This document shows, piece after piece, positions 33,281 through 46,400 of a stretch of DNA of 64,000 bases. The stretch spans positions 1,550,001 to 1,614,000 of the forward strand of contig JAQQWL010000016.1 of assembly GCA_038363925.1 (NCBI GenBank), given 5' to 3'. Position numbers and translations under genes: made by a program. Every line of letters starts with the position of its first letter. Positions within the stretch are counted from its first letter, which is position 1. The notes under the pieces are model-generated. The model was not told the DNA's origin. It was given only the letters and a program-made list of their open reading frames with translations, and did no database searches. The stretch comes from Apiospora phragmitis. Its lineage: Eukaryota; Ascomycota; Sordariomycetes; Amphisphaeriales; Apiosporaceae.

Positions 33281-35110
33281 ATGGACAAGGAGGACTTCAT
33301 CGAGCTGCGCTCGAGGGCGGCCCGGGACGATGGCAACCACAAAGACAGCTCCTCGACCACGGTCGACGCCGCCACCACCACCACCGGCAACGACAAGAGC
33401 AATGGCTCCGTCGCCGACGAGGCGGTGCACAACCAGACGCGGACGCGGCGGCTCTTCTCCATGTCGCAGCTGTTCGCCTTCTCGCTGACCTACATGGGCA
33501 CCTGGGAGGGCTGGAACGTCAACATGACGTCGGCGCTGCTCAACGGCGGGCCGCGCGCCCTCTTCTTCGGCGCCTTCCTCGCGCTCGCCGGCGCCTGGGC
33601 CCAGGCCTCGTCCGTCGCCGAGATGGCCTCGCTGCAGCCCGTCGCCGGCGCCCAGTATCACTGGACGTACCACCTGGCGCCCGGCGCGTGCGCCGCTTCA
33701 TGTGCTACCTGCAGGGGTGGGCGACGTGGTTCGGCTACGTCGCGCTGCTCGCCAGCATCGCCAACAGCGTCGTCATCCAGCTCGAGGCCCTCATCGCCTT
33801 CAACCACCCGGACTACGTCCCGGGCGGCTGGCACACCTCGGCCATGGTCATCGCGCTCTGCGTCGCCGAGGGCCTGCTCAACCTGTTCGCCTTCAAGCTG
33901 GTTCCCTGGGTCGAGATGACGGGCGGCGTGCTCCACGTGGCCATGTTCATCGTCTTCATCATCCTCTTCCCCGTTATGGGCACCCGGCACAACTCCGATA
34001 TTCTCTTCTTCGACAGCACCGCCTCCGGCTGGGCCGATCAGCCTGGCGTGTCGTGGAACCTGGGCATGATCACTTTGACCTGGGCTTTAACGGGTACGTT
34101 TTCATGGAACCTGTCGTCATAATATGATAAAGTCCTGCCTTTTACACCACTGGGTATCATCACAAACTGCGTAACTAATGATGGCCTTTTCGTGATAGGT
34201 TTCGATAGTGCCATTCATATGAGCGAGGAAACTAAGCAAGCGAAGTCCGCCGTGCCGAGGGCCATCTTCTGGTCTATCTTCATGAACAGCTTGATGGGTC
34301 TAGTGTACATATCCGTCTTTCTGATTGCCATGGGGCCAGTCGAGGACGTCATGAACGCCCCCTATGCCCTTGATTCACGTCATATCGCGAACGGTCAAGT
34401 CTCCGCAAGCGACCACGGCCTTGTACTCGCTCTACTGGTTCAACGGAATCGCCAGTAACTTGGCCAGTATCGCCTCTGTTTCGAGACTCACATGGGCCTG
34501 GTCGCGAGACGGCGGCCTGCCGATATACTTTTCTTACGTAAGTCTGGTTTGATTATGGCAGTGGTGAACTTCTATCACTATGACATATTATATGTGCTGG
34601 CGTACAGTAAAGAAAACATTGATGTGCTTTTTGCTAACTTCTACTACGCTTCAGATCGACCCCAAGCTCCGAGTCCCCGCCCGCGCCCTCTGCTTGACCG
34701 TGGTCCTCGTCAGCCTGCTGTGCCTGCTGAACATCGGCGGCACCACGTACATCGTCTTCGGCGCCATCACGGGCCTGACCTGCTGGGCGCTCTACTTCAG
34801 CTACGCCATCTGCCTCGTCAGCATGATCTCGGCGCGCTTCAACAAGGCCGACCTCAAGCTCGGCAGCTGGAACCTGGGCCGCTTCGGCCTCGCCATCAAC
34901 TGCTTCGCGCTTGTCTACACGCTCTACATCATGGTCTGGCTGCCGTTCCCGCAGAGCACCCCCGTCGACGCGGCCGGCATGAACTACTGCGCGCCCATGG
35001 TGGGCTTCGTTTTGATCTTCACGCTGGGCATGTGGTTCGGCTGGGCCAAGAAGAACTGGTCCGGGCCGAATGTCAAAATTCGAGATTTCGTCATCGCGCA
35101 GTCGTCTTAG
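33281..35110 (+). CDS. APC-superfamily permease (choline/GABA type, Hnm1-like), two apparent frameshifts
   Basis: This is a plasma-membrane amino-acid/choline permease. After a polar N-terminus come FSMSQLFAFSLTYMGTWEGW, ASSVAEMASLQPVAGAQYHW (TM3 region), MCYLQGWATWFGYVALLAS, the SWNLGMITLTWALTGFDSA helix with HMSEETKQAKSAVPRAIFWS, SRLTWAWSRDGGLP and, after an intron, IDPKLRVPARALCL. The C-terminus is KKNWSGPNVKIRD, typical of the family. Introns after WALTG and FSY are GT-AG and in phase. One C is missing near 33680 (between YHLAP and RRVRRFM), and one base is extra near 34373 (between APYAL and IHVISRTVKSP). With those corrected the length is about 520 residues, normal for fungal members. 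Related proteins carry choline, GABA or amino acids; the substrate is undetermined. Confidence 0.85.
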
Positions 35111-35900
35111 CATGCGGACGAGATTTGTGTTATTGAGGGTGCACTTTCGCCCATGTCGGAGCATAGGGTTTGATCGTTCCAGTATGTATGCATTTACAAT
35201 GAGGGTGCCAATGTACCGCGCGACATGGCATGTATATAAAGAGCGCGTCATGATATGTTGAAACGGACAGAAGCGTGCCATATCCTGTACATAAAAATAC
35301 CACATGGACAGTCCATTAAAGTCCTGTTGTCTATCGTTTAGGTTCCGTCTGATGGTTGGGACCATTTGTGTTTCGAAACTGCCGGTTAATTCATGCTCCC
35401 AGGGGCTGTTGACAATTGTGGCCTAACTAGTACCCCATTTCGGCTGTAACGTCACCCAAGATGAATCAGAAAACCGTTTCTAGAAGCATGGTTTCTAAAA
35501 GCAAGACTCGTTCCATTGGAATCGATCCGAATGATTGCCAACTTCACAGGATGGCGCAGTAAGTGTCCATAAGGCAGAAAGCACTGGTCGGGTGAGAGAG
35601 TCCGGCCCAGCGACCACCATGGCGAACCACGCCGATCTCGATCCCGGAGTGACGGCGATCTATCGTCGTTTCAGACATTCAGGCGCGACTCAGTACGCTC
35701 TGTCTGGCACAAATGATGTAGCCGGAACTCGACAGCAACGGAGGGCGCTTTCCTAGTCCTTGGCTCAATTGATCTGTCATTCGTCTCTCATTACGTTTGT
35801 ACCGATAAGACAATAAACACAAGCGATGGAACAAGCATAAGTGAAAGAGTAACGAACTCCTTGTCTCTTCTTGAAGTTTCGTGGGGTATTAGAATAATTA
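35111..35900. other. Convergent 3' region, no supported gene
   Basis: Holds the terminators of the permease and of the minus-strand gene ending at 35901. Short ORFs only, none with motifs. Confidence 0.4.
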
Positions 35901-36870
35901 TCAGCGGTGTTGTGTGCCTGGCAATTCATATAGCGGTGCGTTTGGCATCTCGTGTGCAGTCTCCGGGGCGAGTCGTCAATCTGGTGCCTATCGTGTGACA
36001 AGGGAAGCTCTTGAGGCGGCAATTGCTCCTGAGGCGGCCATTGCCCTTGCTGAGGCCACTGCTCCTGAGGCGGCCATTGCTCCTGTTCTGCTGCGTACTT
36101 CGGTATGGCTTGCCACTGTGCGTTTTCGGTAGCTGCTGCTGCTGCTGCCGCCTCTTGCTGTTGCCGCCTCCTTCTCTGTCGCCCTAGCACACACCAGCCT
36201 ACCAGAAATCCAGCAATGGCGACGATCGGTAAGATGACGCCTACCGTGATCTTGGCGCCGGTGCTCATGCCGGTCCAGTCCTTCTTCTGCTCCGGTTCGG
36301 AAGAAGAGGTCGATGTTGCGGCTTCGGAGGGTGGGCCAGCAGTCGGTCGATTCGGGGGTGTGGTCGTAGTTGGCGCTGGAGTTGTAGGTGCAGTCGCACC
36401 TGAAGGGGCTGCATCTGAGTCCCCGCCGGTGGTGATGTTGAAGTAGTGACACCAATCGTCGTACGTGTCTTTGCCTTCATCCCAAAGAGCGAGCTGGAAC
36501 ATGTTCGATACACTGAGGTCTTTGCCGGTAGACACTGGCCATTTCCAAGCCGTCAAGTCCACCATATCCTCTAACACGGCAGCAGGTGAGCAGGAAGCGT
36601 CAAGGTTGGCAGGCAAGGAAACATACCGGTAACGGTTTCTGCTTCACCGAAAAAGATGCTACCTGATGTCAAATTTACTTGGTATAACTGCAGCGAAGCT
36701 TTTCTGCCGGCGACGCCCGGTGTCCACGTTATCGATAGATTATATCCTATGGGGTATTCGACATTGGATCGGTAGTCGCGCATGGTTCCATATCTTGGAG
36801 GGCTAATGAAATTCATTACAGCCATGGCATATGGTAGCCGTATCGAAAAAGCGAAAAGGGAGGCACGCAT
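35901..36870 (-). CDS. Secreted-type single-TM protein, wall-sensor-like architecture
   Basis: The layout is that of fungal surface proteins with an extracellular beta-sandwich, a Ser/Thr-rich stalk, one membrane helix and a cytoplasmic tail. From the ATG at 36870 a hydrophobic leader precedes NFISPPRYG and YPIGYNLSITW. After a 57-base intron (VTE-DMVDLTAWKWPVS) come KDLSVSNMFQLALWDEG and HYFNIT, a Thr/Pro-rich stalk, the helix VGVILPIVAIAGFLVGWCVL, a basic stop-transfer RQRRRR, and Gln/Pro repeats of the form EQWPPQ. The tail probably ends YELPGTQHR at 35901 after a one-base slip near 35985; without it the frame runs on to 35777 in unrelated sequence. An in-frame ATG at 37038 would give a longer N-terminus. 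The function is unknown. Confidence 0.65.
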
Positions 36871-39800
36871 GATGGCGATACTCAATACAAGTGAGATCAG
36901 CCAGAGATTATCATAACGCGGTCGGTCACAGCAAAAGAGGACAGAATAAGCGAGACGGAAGAAAGACGAAAACGCGGATGCTTCCCAGCAGCGCTGAAGA
37001 GAGAGGGAAGAGAGAGCAATGCTATGCACTGCAGACAACCATGGGCATTTGCTTCTGGTGTATAGCCTGGTAAGGGACGCCGCAGTGGAACTCTCAATTC
37101 ATTAACGGCATGGGTTTGTTTGGCTGCTTTGCCGCCCGACATGGTCGCCTGCATGTTGCTGGAGATCTTGCCCAGGCTGGTGTTGGTTCCATCACGATGC
37201 TGTGACCGCCGGCCCCAACCATGCCGGCTTGCCTGCCTGCCTGAAGCCAGTGCCGTAGCAACACCATAAAAGCTCGACGGTCTGTTCTGTCCAAGCAGTT
37301 ACTTCCATTGCGATACCTCTTGCTGCATCAGCTCATTGCTTCAAAGCAGCGAAGCATCGCGACCTTGAAGGGCGCAATTGATGCGGCGTGGATGTTCTGC
37401 ACGGGTGCGGCGCAGCAGCTAAAGCAGAGACAATATCCCACCCAATCCAACTTTCATCTTGCTTGGTGCTGACTGCTAGCCGCCGATCGGGTCATCAGTC
37501 GGTTGGTATGGCCAAGGCATGGCCAGGGGATTTGCCTTCAGCCACGAAGTCGTCGCGGGAGTGAAACATAGAACCTGCAGTTGGTTCTGAACATTTTCAT
37601 CCGCCAGAGAATGAGAAGAGTGAAGGAGAGAGAAAACGCCTAAACACACAGCCGCAGACAGGTTAGTTTGCGCCCGGCTTCGGGCCCTGTAAAATGAGTG
37701 GAGTCTTGGGATGGGTCCAAATTTCCAAAAGCAGAGCCCTACGTACCTAACTGGGCCTGATAACGGTGCCGTCGTCAAGTCGCCTGGTTATCACTCTTGA
37801 ATGAATTCACGCCGGGACAAACAGGTAGCTGAAATTCAAAGTAGCCAGGCAAGAAATTAGCTGGCCTGGATATTAAAGTTTGTTTAGGTTTCGGGAAAGC
37901 AATGATATCCACAACCGTGATTCCTTGACGTCTTCGAGATAGCACTTGAGTCGAGTCCGCGTTGGGCAGTTTCTGGCCGTTAGTTCTGGGTCGGTTACAT
38001 TGCAAGCGCCGTTTTCGACCCTGCTAGCGCTGACTGGCGCTGAGTCCTTGCTGGGGGTTCCCCAAGGCAGAACTCGAGGCTCATTTCCTCTACACCAAAA
38101 GCTGAATATCGCGACGCTTCTAGATGGTTGCGTCATTAGGAAATTCAACTTAGACTATGTACTCCTGTGCTAGATAATGCATACCTGTTCCTGTGTATAG
38201 GTACATGGTTCGGCCCAGAATAGCGACATCTCCTGCAGATTGGAAGCAAGGTATCGCAGGCGCGCGCAAGTCGACGCGTCGATTCGCACTTATATCTATG
38301 TACTTGGGTTCATATACGCGCCTGCTGCTTAGCGAGCGGCTGATTGATGATTAAAGCGCCAAGATACTCTAGATCTAGATGAGCACCTTCGGTAGTATTG
38401 CTTAGGTACTCAAGTCTTCAACCAGACCTCAGCTGTTGGAGTGCTCTGACGCACTTTTTAGGTAATACCTAACCGCCGTTATTGGCTTTCATCTCAAATC
38501 ATGCCGGCCCCAAGCTCCCGAGATCCGGTCACCAAGCTCGGCTCACCGGGCAAAACACCCAGGGGATTTAAGCCCAAGCTGGGCCCGAATAGCAGCATAG
38601 TGCCCGGAATTGCGTTCTTGACAGAGCAAGCAATATATAATTGAGCTGGTCCAGAACCTTCTCAACCATTCCATAACTACTTTTATTCAAGGCAAGCTTC
38701 CCTCTTTCCCCTCAATCTCTACGCTGAGCACTGTGTGTGATAAGATCTTGGTAATCTTGCCGCGGGTTTCTTGGATGCCTGTGTGATACTTTAGTTACGC
38801 GAGGCTCGCTTCTCGATGGCCTGAAAGTTTGATGGAGGGGCAACTACATCGAGCGCCAGAACTTTAGGTGCTTGAGCTGGGCAATTCTGGCTAAAATCGC
38901 AAAATTACGTGGGCGGCCGTAATCTCTGTGGGAAGTTCCAATACCCAGTCGGAGGCACTTACTCTGCTGCTGGCGATGCATGATCATGCCGGCAGTTGAA
39001 GAACGAAAGCATGATGGATCCGCCCAGCAGACGAGGGGAAACATCCCCACCAAGCAAAAAGTAAGCATGTGGGCATTGGTGTTTGACACAACTGATGAGT
39101 TCGTTACAAATCGAAGGTTTAGTAGACCCAGTGGCGGTGCAAAGGGTCGTTCTATACTGCTTCCATGCAGGCCCATGCGACACGGTGGTGCTGTAGGTTT
39201 CGTTTTCTATTCAGCTTGGCAATAATGTACTTTTGGCGAATGCTCAACATTGTATGCTTGACTCTTTCCCTCACGTTAATGTGCTGTTGAAGCGTCTTGT
39301 TTGAAATGCATCAAATAGGTCCAGTTCGCAGAAGAAGTAGATGGGCGAGCTGCTGGAAAGCCACCAGGGACCTTCGTGATGAGCAGCCGGAGCCAGTGGT
39401 GGATCACAGTAGAATTTCAAGTCTTTGCAAGAGATATACATGGTATGTAGTAGATTCGGTACGCAAAATAAAGCGGCAGATCCAGCGGGAGGTCGCGCTT
39501 GTTAACAGTTTCTAGCAAACGAATCAGTTCATTAGTGACCTAACTTCAACTTACCCGTACAGAAGTGCAGTACCAAGTCCTGCGATCGCCAAGTGATTAA
39601 CAAAGTGGTTTGTTGATCTGTATGGAAGTCATACCGTGCTGGCTCGGAATCGGCTGGGTTCCGGCTAGGTTGAACCATGATATTCAACAAGCTGCCACCC
39701 TGAACGTTTCAACGCTCCAGACTTCCGTGGTGAGGATTTGGTTGTGCAGTGGCCATCGTCAATCAGGAGAGCCAGCCTCTTGTCAACTCGTTTCAAGCCA

Positions 39801-40502
39801 ATTTAGGGGCGATTATTTGACTTTGGCTCCACTGATAAACGCTAGCTTGGTAGGCCAAGGTCGCACCCCTACGGCACCCCAGACTCGCTAAGTTTAGGGG
39901 ACGCTACCCACTGTAGAAGCGTATTTACGCGTTTGGGCAGCTGAATCGCATTGATCAACGGCAAGAAGCATGAAAAGCATGCAACGAATGCCCAGCCATG
40001 CGCAAAACGGATATGCAGTTCTACTCGACTGAGGGGGAAGAGGGATGGCCCTCCTCAAACGCGACAAGCCTCTGAAAAGGAACATTATCGTCCCATGCTT
40101 AAACGTGCACGGCAGAACACCATTGCCAATCATGCCATCATGTTTTCCCATTTGCTGGCACTGCCGTAGAGAACCAGTCACGCTCGGCAGTCGCTCAACG
40201 GCTCAGCCCTAGCTGATACAAGTCGGCCCCCACAAACCGTTGAAGCTTGCGCAGCCTACGCCAGGCCGTCGTTACATCCCATGGTCGGCCTCGACGATAA
40301 TAGAAGCAGGCGATTAATAACAAAGTCGGTAGTCAATATATCTAACTGACTCACGCTCGGTATCGCATGGCGGGAATCTTCGTTGCTGGTCAGCATACTA
40401 TCTGGTTATAGACACCCACTCTCTTCTGTCCTCTCCTTTCACTTCTACTTCGATTACCAGCCGGATTGGATTAAGACCCGACGAATCTCTCTTTTAATAA
40501 TA
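36871..40502. other. 3.6 kb intergenic region, no supported gene
   Basis: Only short ORFs occur, none with motifs or convincing splice structure. Around 38630-38720 a TATATAA followed by a CT-rich stretch looks like a promoter and leader, but no coding exon can be recognised downstream, so an RNA gene or an unrecognised small gene is possible. The last 200 bases should contain the promoter of the MFS gene. Confidence 0.4.
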
Positions 40503-42675
40503 ATGACGACGAAAGCGTATTGGCCCCAGCGGGTCGAGAGTGTCCAGATGGACTTGCGGGAAAACGGCCGGCCGGACACGAGCGATTCCTGGCTGTCGGA
40601 TGATGGTGATGAAAAGGATTTGGTGAAGAAGAACAAAGGAGACGTTCAAGTGCGGAGCACCGACGTCGAGAAGAACAACCCCGACGACAAGACAGGCGGT
40701 GACAATGTGGTAGGAAGCACTAGTCTTTACGACGAGAATGGGAAGATCAGGCTGGTACCCGTAAGTTTTGCCTTGATGATGCTCTCATCCGGAGTGCCCT
40801 TTGCCCCCATGAGCTGTGCTAATCATGCTTTTGATAGACTCCAACCCCGGACCCAAAGGGTTCGTCACATCCCCACAAACACGGAGACCGCTTGAGGATG
40901 CTAACAGGCCCGGTGCAGATCCCCTGAACCTTCTTAACTGGCGGAAGTGGGTAGCCATCGGTTCCATGTGCTTGTGTAAGTCAACCTATACATGTCACCC
41001 TTCAGTCTCCGTGTCCATCCCGTTTCTAACAGACCAAATCATCAGTTGGCGCTCTTTCTCTTTCGGCCGAAGTCGCCATCGCGGGGTTGCTCCCCGTCTT
41101 CCTGCTAGAGTACTCCGGTGTGGACCCGACCAAGGTGCTCAAGGACCCGAACTTCAAGTCGGACCCGTCCAATCCGCTCTCCATCGTGCCCGAGGGAGTC
41201 ACGCCATTCCCGCTGTCGCAGGTCGCCCTCTTGTCAACGACTCCTCTTCTAGCCAACGGCATAGCGAGCTACGTCCTGGTCCCGCTGTCGATCGCCATCG
41301 GACGCCGGCCCGTCCTCATCTTCACGGCGACATGTTCATGGCTCGGCGGGTTCTGGGCCGGCTCGAGCACCAGCCTGGCACAGCACATTGCCGCCCGCAT
41401 CCTGCATGGTCTGGGCTCCGGGGCCGTCGAGGCCCTCTTGCCCTTGATTGTTCAGGATATGGTCTTCCTTCATCAACGCAACCGAGCCCTGTCAGCAGTC
41501 ATTGCGAGCCAGGTAAGTGATGGACCATTACAACATACTCGCCATGAAGTGTATATCGCTGACACTGATGCCTAGGGGCCGCTTATTGTGCTGTTTGGAA
41601 CCCTTGCTCCGTATATCTCGGCCAACTCGACGTGGCGTTGGATCTATTGGAGCACATCGATCCTGGGCGTCGTTGCATGGATCCTGCTGATCGCTTTCGT
41701 CCCCGAGACACGAAAGACTAGATCTGCACGAGAACTCGGTAAGAACCCAGGAATCGCAATCATACTTGAAGTGCGGCTTTTTTGATACTGACCTCGTATA
41801 CCTTTGTAGCCGGTGAGAAGATCTACCCAATTCCTGAAGGATCCGACCGGACTGAGCTCGACTACGCCACGTATGGGCAAAGAACCGTGAAAGATAACAT
41901 TGGGTTCTTCATCTTTGGCTTCGAGTGGGCGAACGCTGGAAAGCAGTTTATCGATACTCTCAAGACGACTTTCTTCCCTGCCGTCATTTTCGGTACCGTG
42001 GTCAACTCCGCGTTCAGTATCGTGCAGCAGTCCATTGGACAAATCATCTCGTTCTCCCTCCTAGCAGCTGGGTAAGTGAAGCCGGCGACGGTACCCTATA
42101 AAGTAGCAAACTAAACCTTGCCTTATAGAATTCCCTTCGAGTGGACGGGACTCGCGGTCATACCCTCGATTTTCGCCACCGTGATCGTGTACTTCTTCGG
42201 CGGGCCCCTAGCCGACAAGCTCTCGATCAAGATGTCGCAGGTCCTGGGCAAGGGCAAGCGCGAGCCCGAGTACTCCCTGCCGAACCTGATCCTGCCCTTC
42301 GTGCTGGGCATCGCGGGCTGTTTCCTCTTCGGCGTGGCGGCGCAGAACAACCTGCACTTCACCGTGCTGCTGCTAGGCTCGTTCCTAATCCTGTCGGGCG
42401 CGCTGACCTCGCTGACCCTCGTCAACACCTTCGTCATCGAGTCGTACCCGCAGTGGGCCGGGCCCGTGCTGACCAACGTCTCGTCGCTGCGCATCTTCGT
42501 CTCCTTCTTCTTCTCGTCGCAGGTCACGACCTGGATCGAGCAGAACGGCAACCTCGCCGTCTTCGCAGGCGGCTTCGGCACGATGCTGCTGGTCGCGTCG
42601 CTCGGCATCCCCATCATCTTCTTCACCGGCAAGCGCCTGCGTGGCTGGACCTCGGGCGGTATCGCGAAGGAGTAG
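40503..42675 (+). CDS. MFS transporter, intact, six introns
   Basis: This major facilitator of the plasma membrane is probably a small-molecule or drug/siderophore-type exporter; the substrate is unknown. The start MTTKAYWPQRVES opens a long acidic cytoplasmic N-terminus. Landmarks are DPLNLLNWRKWVAIG at TM1, FGALSLSAEVAIAGLLPVF, LSIAIGRRPVLIFTATCSWLG (the motif-A loop), ARILHGLGSGAVEALLPLIV, WRWIYWSTSILG, AFVPETRKT, and the late helices ILPFVLGIAGCFLFGVAAQ and VLTNVSSLRIFVSFFFSSQ. All six introns have GT-AG ends and consistent phase; the second uses an unusual GTTCGT donor with a GCTAAC branch point. No indel is needed anywhere, so it is a useful control for the damage seen in its neighbours. 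The tail ends GGIAKE. Confidence 0.85.
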
Positions 42676-42753
42676 TAATGTCTAATATCGATCGGGTTAT
42701 GTGTGTATAAATATAGATAGGATGTACTCAGCGAGACATATGGATTATGACAA

Positions 42754-42842
42754 ATAAACAGACGTGGAATAAACGTGGAACCAATATTGGATCAACGTTG
42801 GAAATCTTGAGCGTCGAAAAATACTGGGACGTGAAACCTCTA
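42754..42842. repeat. ATAAACG-rich dispersed repeat, partial copy 3
   Basis: This contains GTGGAATAAACGTGGAA and GAGCGTCGAAAAATAC, the latter shared exactly with the copy at 23107-23412. It lies just downstream of the intact MFS gene and about 650 bases before the tyrosine recombinase gene. Confidence 0.55.
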
Positions 42843-43485
42843 AAGAGTCAGTTGTAAGATAGGAGTCACGTAAATATTAAAACGATAAATCTGCCTCCAC
42901 CCTTGCCTCTTATTGCTTCTAAAAAGACTATTTCCTTTTGAAGAGGTTCGGGTCTGCCACCCCTCGAATACATAAGCCCCTTTATTTTGTTATGCCATGT
43001 CAATCTGGACGCTAGCGATTACATAAACTCGCGCCGCTTTTGCTCAGGCTTCGCTCAGGCCGGCTCAGGTTCGGCTTGGAGAGCCTTGGCATTCCTCACT
43101 CCTGCTCAGGTCCCTCCGGTTTATCCATTGCGACAACGGAGCTGGTGAAAGTGAACTGCCAAAGTGTACCAGGATCCATAAACCACTTGGACAAATATGG
43201 ATGTGAACGAAGTCCTGCCTTCAGACTTGGGCTAAAAATGGAGTCATGGGTAATCATACACGAAATAGGGGCTCCGTATATGGCCCTATAGAGCCAAAAA
43301 TGGATGTTTATAAATATCTGCCTCTCACAACTTGGCCAGGCTTTTTCTTTCTAAGATGTTTTTACCTCAGTCATTAAATGGTCTTTTCATATACAGCATA
43401 AAACTTCTTATTTTATTGTACCACCAAGTACTCTTCTCCTAAAACTCCTATTAACGTTGGAGTGGTTCCTTCAATACAGACGAAC
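42843..43485. other. AT-rich upstream region of the recombinase gene
   Basis: No gene is visible. If the recombinase is the first gene of a mobile element, the element's left edge should lie here. I could not identify a terminal repeat or target-site duplication by eye. Confidence 0.4.
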
Positions 43486-46400
43486 ATGACTTCTTCAAAT
43501 CGTCGCCGGGAGTTCGATATAGAAGCCGCTCTCGACCATGCCATTCGAAATGGATTATCGGAGCGGTCTAGTATTGACAATCACGTTGTTCGCAAGAAAC
43601 TCCAACTGAAAAGCAAAGAGGCTTACGAACGAGAGATGAAAATTTGGGAAGCGTATGTTGGTAACTCCCAAGGAGATGATAGAATTTTAACCCAAACAGA
43701 TATATGATACAATATCCAGAGTCCGACCCTCGCGAAATGCGAACGATGAAGCACTTTACCGAAGTTGTCGGAATGATCACACCAGGAAGGCTAGACAAGA
43801 CGGGGAAAGCCACTACCTGGAGCGTCAGGAATAAGATGCGGCGATTCTACAATATGTGGGAACGCGATTACAAAGTTAGCATTCCGGAGGAAGTCAAGCT
43901 TTCGGTAGCCCCAGTGAGTTGAGTCTAATATACTTGCTTGACCGGCAGTTGTTGTGACTAACGTATGGCTAGTATGTGGACGGAGAGCTAGCCGATAAGC
44001 TGGGCCTTTCGAGAGAGAAGCGCCGGCCAACTTTTCTCACGATAGCAAATTACGTTCACTTACAGGAGCAGCTCTGGACTCGTGATCATTATGATTACGT
44101 ACATGAAGGCAGCCGGGGTGGACAGTGCCAATTTGCTCAACACTCACTGCTTCACGTCAGCAAGACTGAAGGAAGTTTGCCAGGCCGTCTACAAGGTAAG
44201 AGACTGGAGTTCGGCAATCCGCTACAGTTTCGGCATACACTAAGTATATACTAGGATATCATCTGTATGATTGGCTGGAAAGACGGAGAGCCAGAGTTCA
44301 AGATAGACTTCAAACGGGAGCATACTAAAGGTATGCAGGACACGCCAAAGAAGTAAGTCACGAGATTGCGAGGGTGGGATCCTTTAACTGACGCATCAGA
44401 CCTGAGCACCCTCTAGCTGAGAGAATCGAAGGAGAAGATGGCCCACCACCTCTGTTCGCTCAACCAATCCTGCATTGGCTAGCCAATTTTCTTTCCACCC
44501 AAGCGTTCAGAGACTTCAGGACGGTGGATCAGATCCTTGCTTTGACACCTCGGCCGGGTGAAAGCTATCGGATCCTGGAATGGGCGGATGACAAGCTCGA
44601 CCACCCAGTCTTTCCCGAATGGTCCGCCGAAGGGCCAAAAGACAAGCCAAAGAGTCCTAAATCTTGGGGAACCCAGGCCTCTGCGTGGGCCGTACGCGCT
44701 GGCTTTCCCGCAGGCATGGGCCTACATGCTTCTCGACGCGAAGCCCTGATCAAAGTGGACGGTACGTACCTTTCTTCTATGGAATTCCATATCGTTAATT
44801 AACGCGGTAACCCTAGATAATGGCTATTCTATGGGCCAAGTCATGAAGTTTGCCGCGCATAGGAATCCAAGAACCCTAGTAGGACATTACCTAGCAGACA
44901 TGACCAACGTTGATGGAACTGCAAGCTTCCTCGGCCTGAAACCCCGGCGTGACCTTACCGAAGATTTTCGATCGGCATCTATGAGGAGAGACCCCAATCT
45001 CCCGTCAGTATTGCCGGCCAAGTTGAGAGAGGCTTTGCAAAGCCAGCCCGATTACAGCGAAGCCACGTCACAGATCAAGGCGCTCTCCTACGAGATAGAT
45101 ACGGTCGGCCTTGAAGAAGACCGTAAGCATCTAATAGCCCAGAGAGACCAGCTCTATAAACAGAGGAGTCAGCTAGTGACGGATGCACTGGAAACCTACC
45201 AGCAAAATTATAGCCGCGTCTCACACTCCGGGGGTGAGCAAGAAGCAAAAGACTGGCGCCGGGTCCAGTTTGACCGTGTTCGTCATATGATGCCTGAGCG
45301 TGGTCGTCTCGCCGTTTCCTTGTCAAACAGAGCAGCACCGCGCAGTGATACCTGGGTTGCGGCTCTACACGACCTGATTGCACTCCGAACAGATGATTGT
45401 CGTGTCGCATACCAGGAAACACTACGGCCTTCCAACGGCTGCTGTCCTACAGCTTTTTGCGGACAGGAGATGGAGAGGTAAGGAATACATACCCCTATTC
45501 ATTTTACTATCGAGATTCTTACCTAACTTTTTTAAATCAGAATTCCGGTTGCTAAAAGGTGGAAACATGTCTACGACTGCAGTCGGCGTTTCTACTACCA
45601 AAAACATGGTTCTGCCGAATTTTGCTTCCTGTGTAGCTCGTGGATCACCGGCAGGCAAGGATGGGAAAACCACTGCCAACGTCACCTCGATAGCGGAGCA
45701 TTCCCGCCACGATGCAATCCAGTCACCTTTCGCCACGCTGTTGCCTGTGCCGGATATTGCCCAGCTTGTCTTCGCAACACCCTGCTCCCTGCGAGTCAAA
45801 GAATGAGGCAATTTCTTGACCTCCCTTCCTGGAAACGTCACATCTCACGCTGCGTATCCGAATCCATCGCAAGCCAGGAGGACTCGGTCTCGATTCCATG
45901 CCTATATCTCTCATGCTCATCTGTTTTCGTCTGCCGATCTGATTTGGTCTATCACCTCGACGATGCTCATGGGATTGAAGGGCTCACTGTCAAGGTCGAG
46001 GAAAAATGGACCCCAATACAGGAAGACTTGAGCAACAGAGCCGAACACCATTGCCGTCAGGTACGCCTCTAAAATCGACTTCATGCTCGGTTATAGACAC
46101 TCATGCCTTCCCGGAGAGTTGGAGCCAAGAGCAACAAACCCTTGGCCAAGTGACTATCAGTGCGCCAAAAGATGATTACGGCCTCTACGAGCTCTCCCTT
46201 AACACGTCTTGTCTCTTGCCATCAGGGTTCCCACCTGATAATATGTCTAATATTGCTACTCTGGAAGAAGTACCTGATATATCATCATCTACCCGAGGTA
46301 GCGCAGAGCTCTCGCCCATCGGCGAACCCCACGAAGACGTGCTGATCACAGGCATGCTCGATCCACGGCTCGGGGAGCCATCTATCGGTCTTGAGCAATC

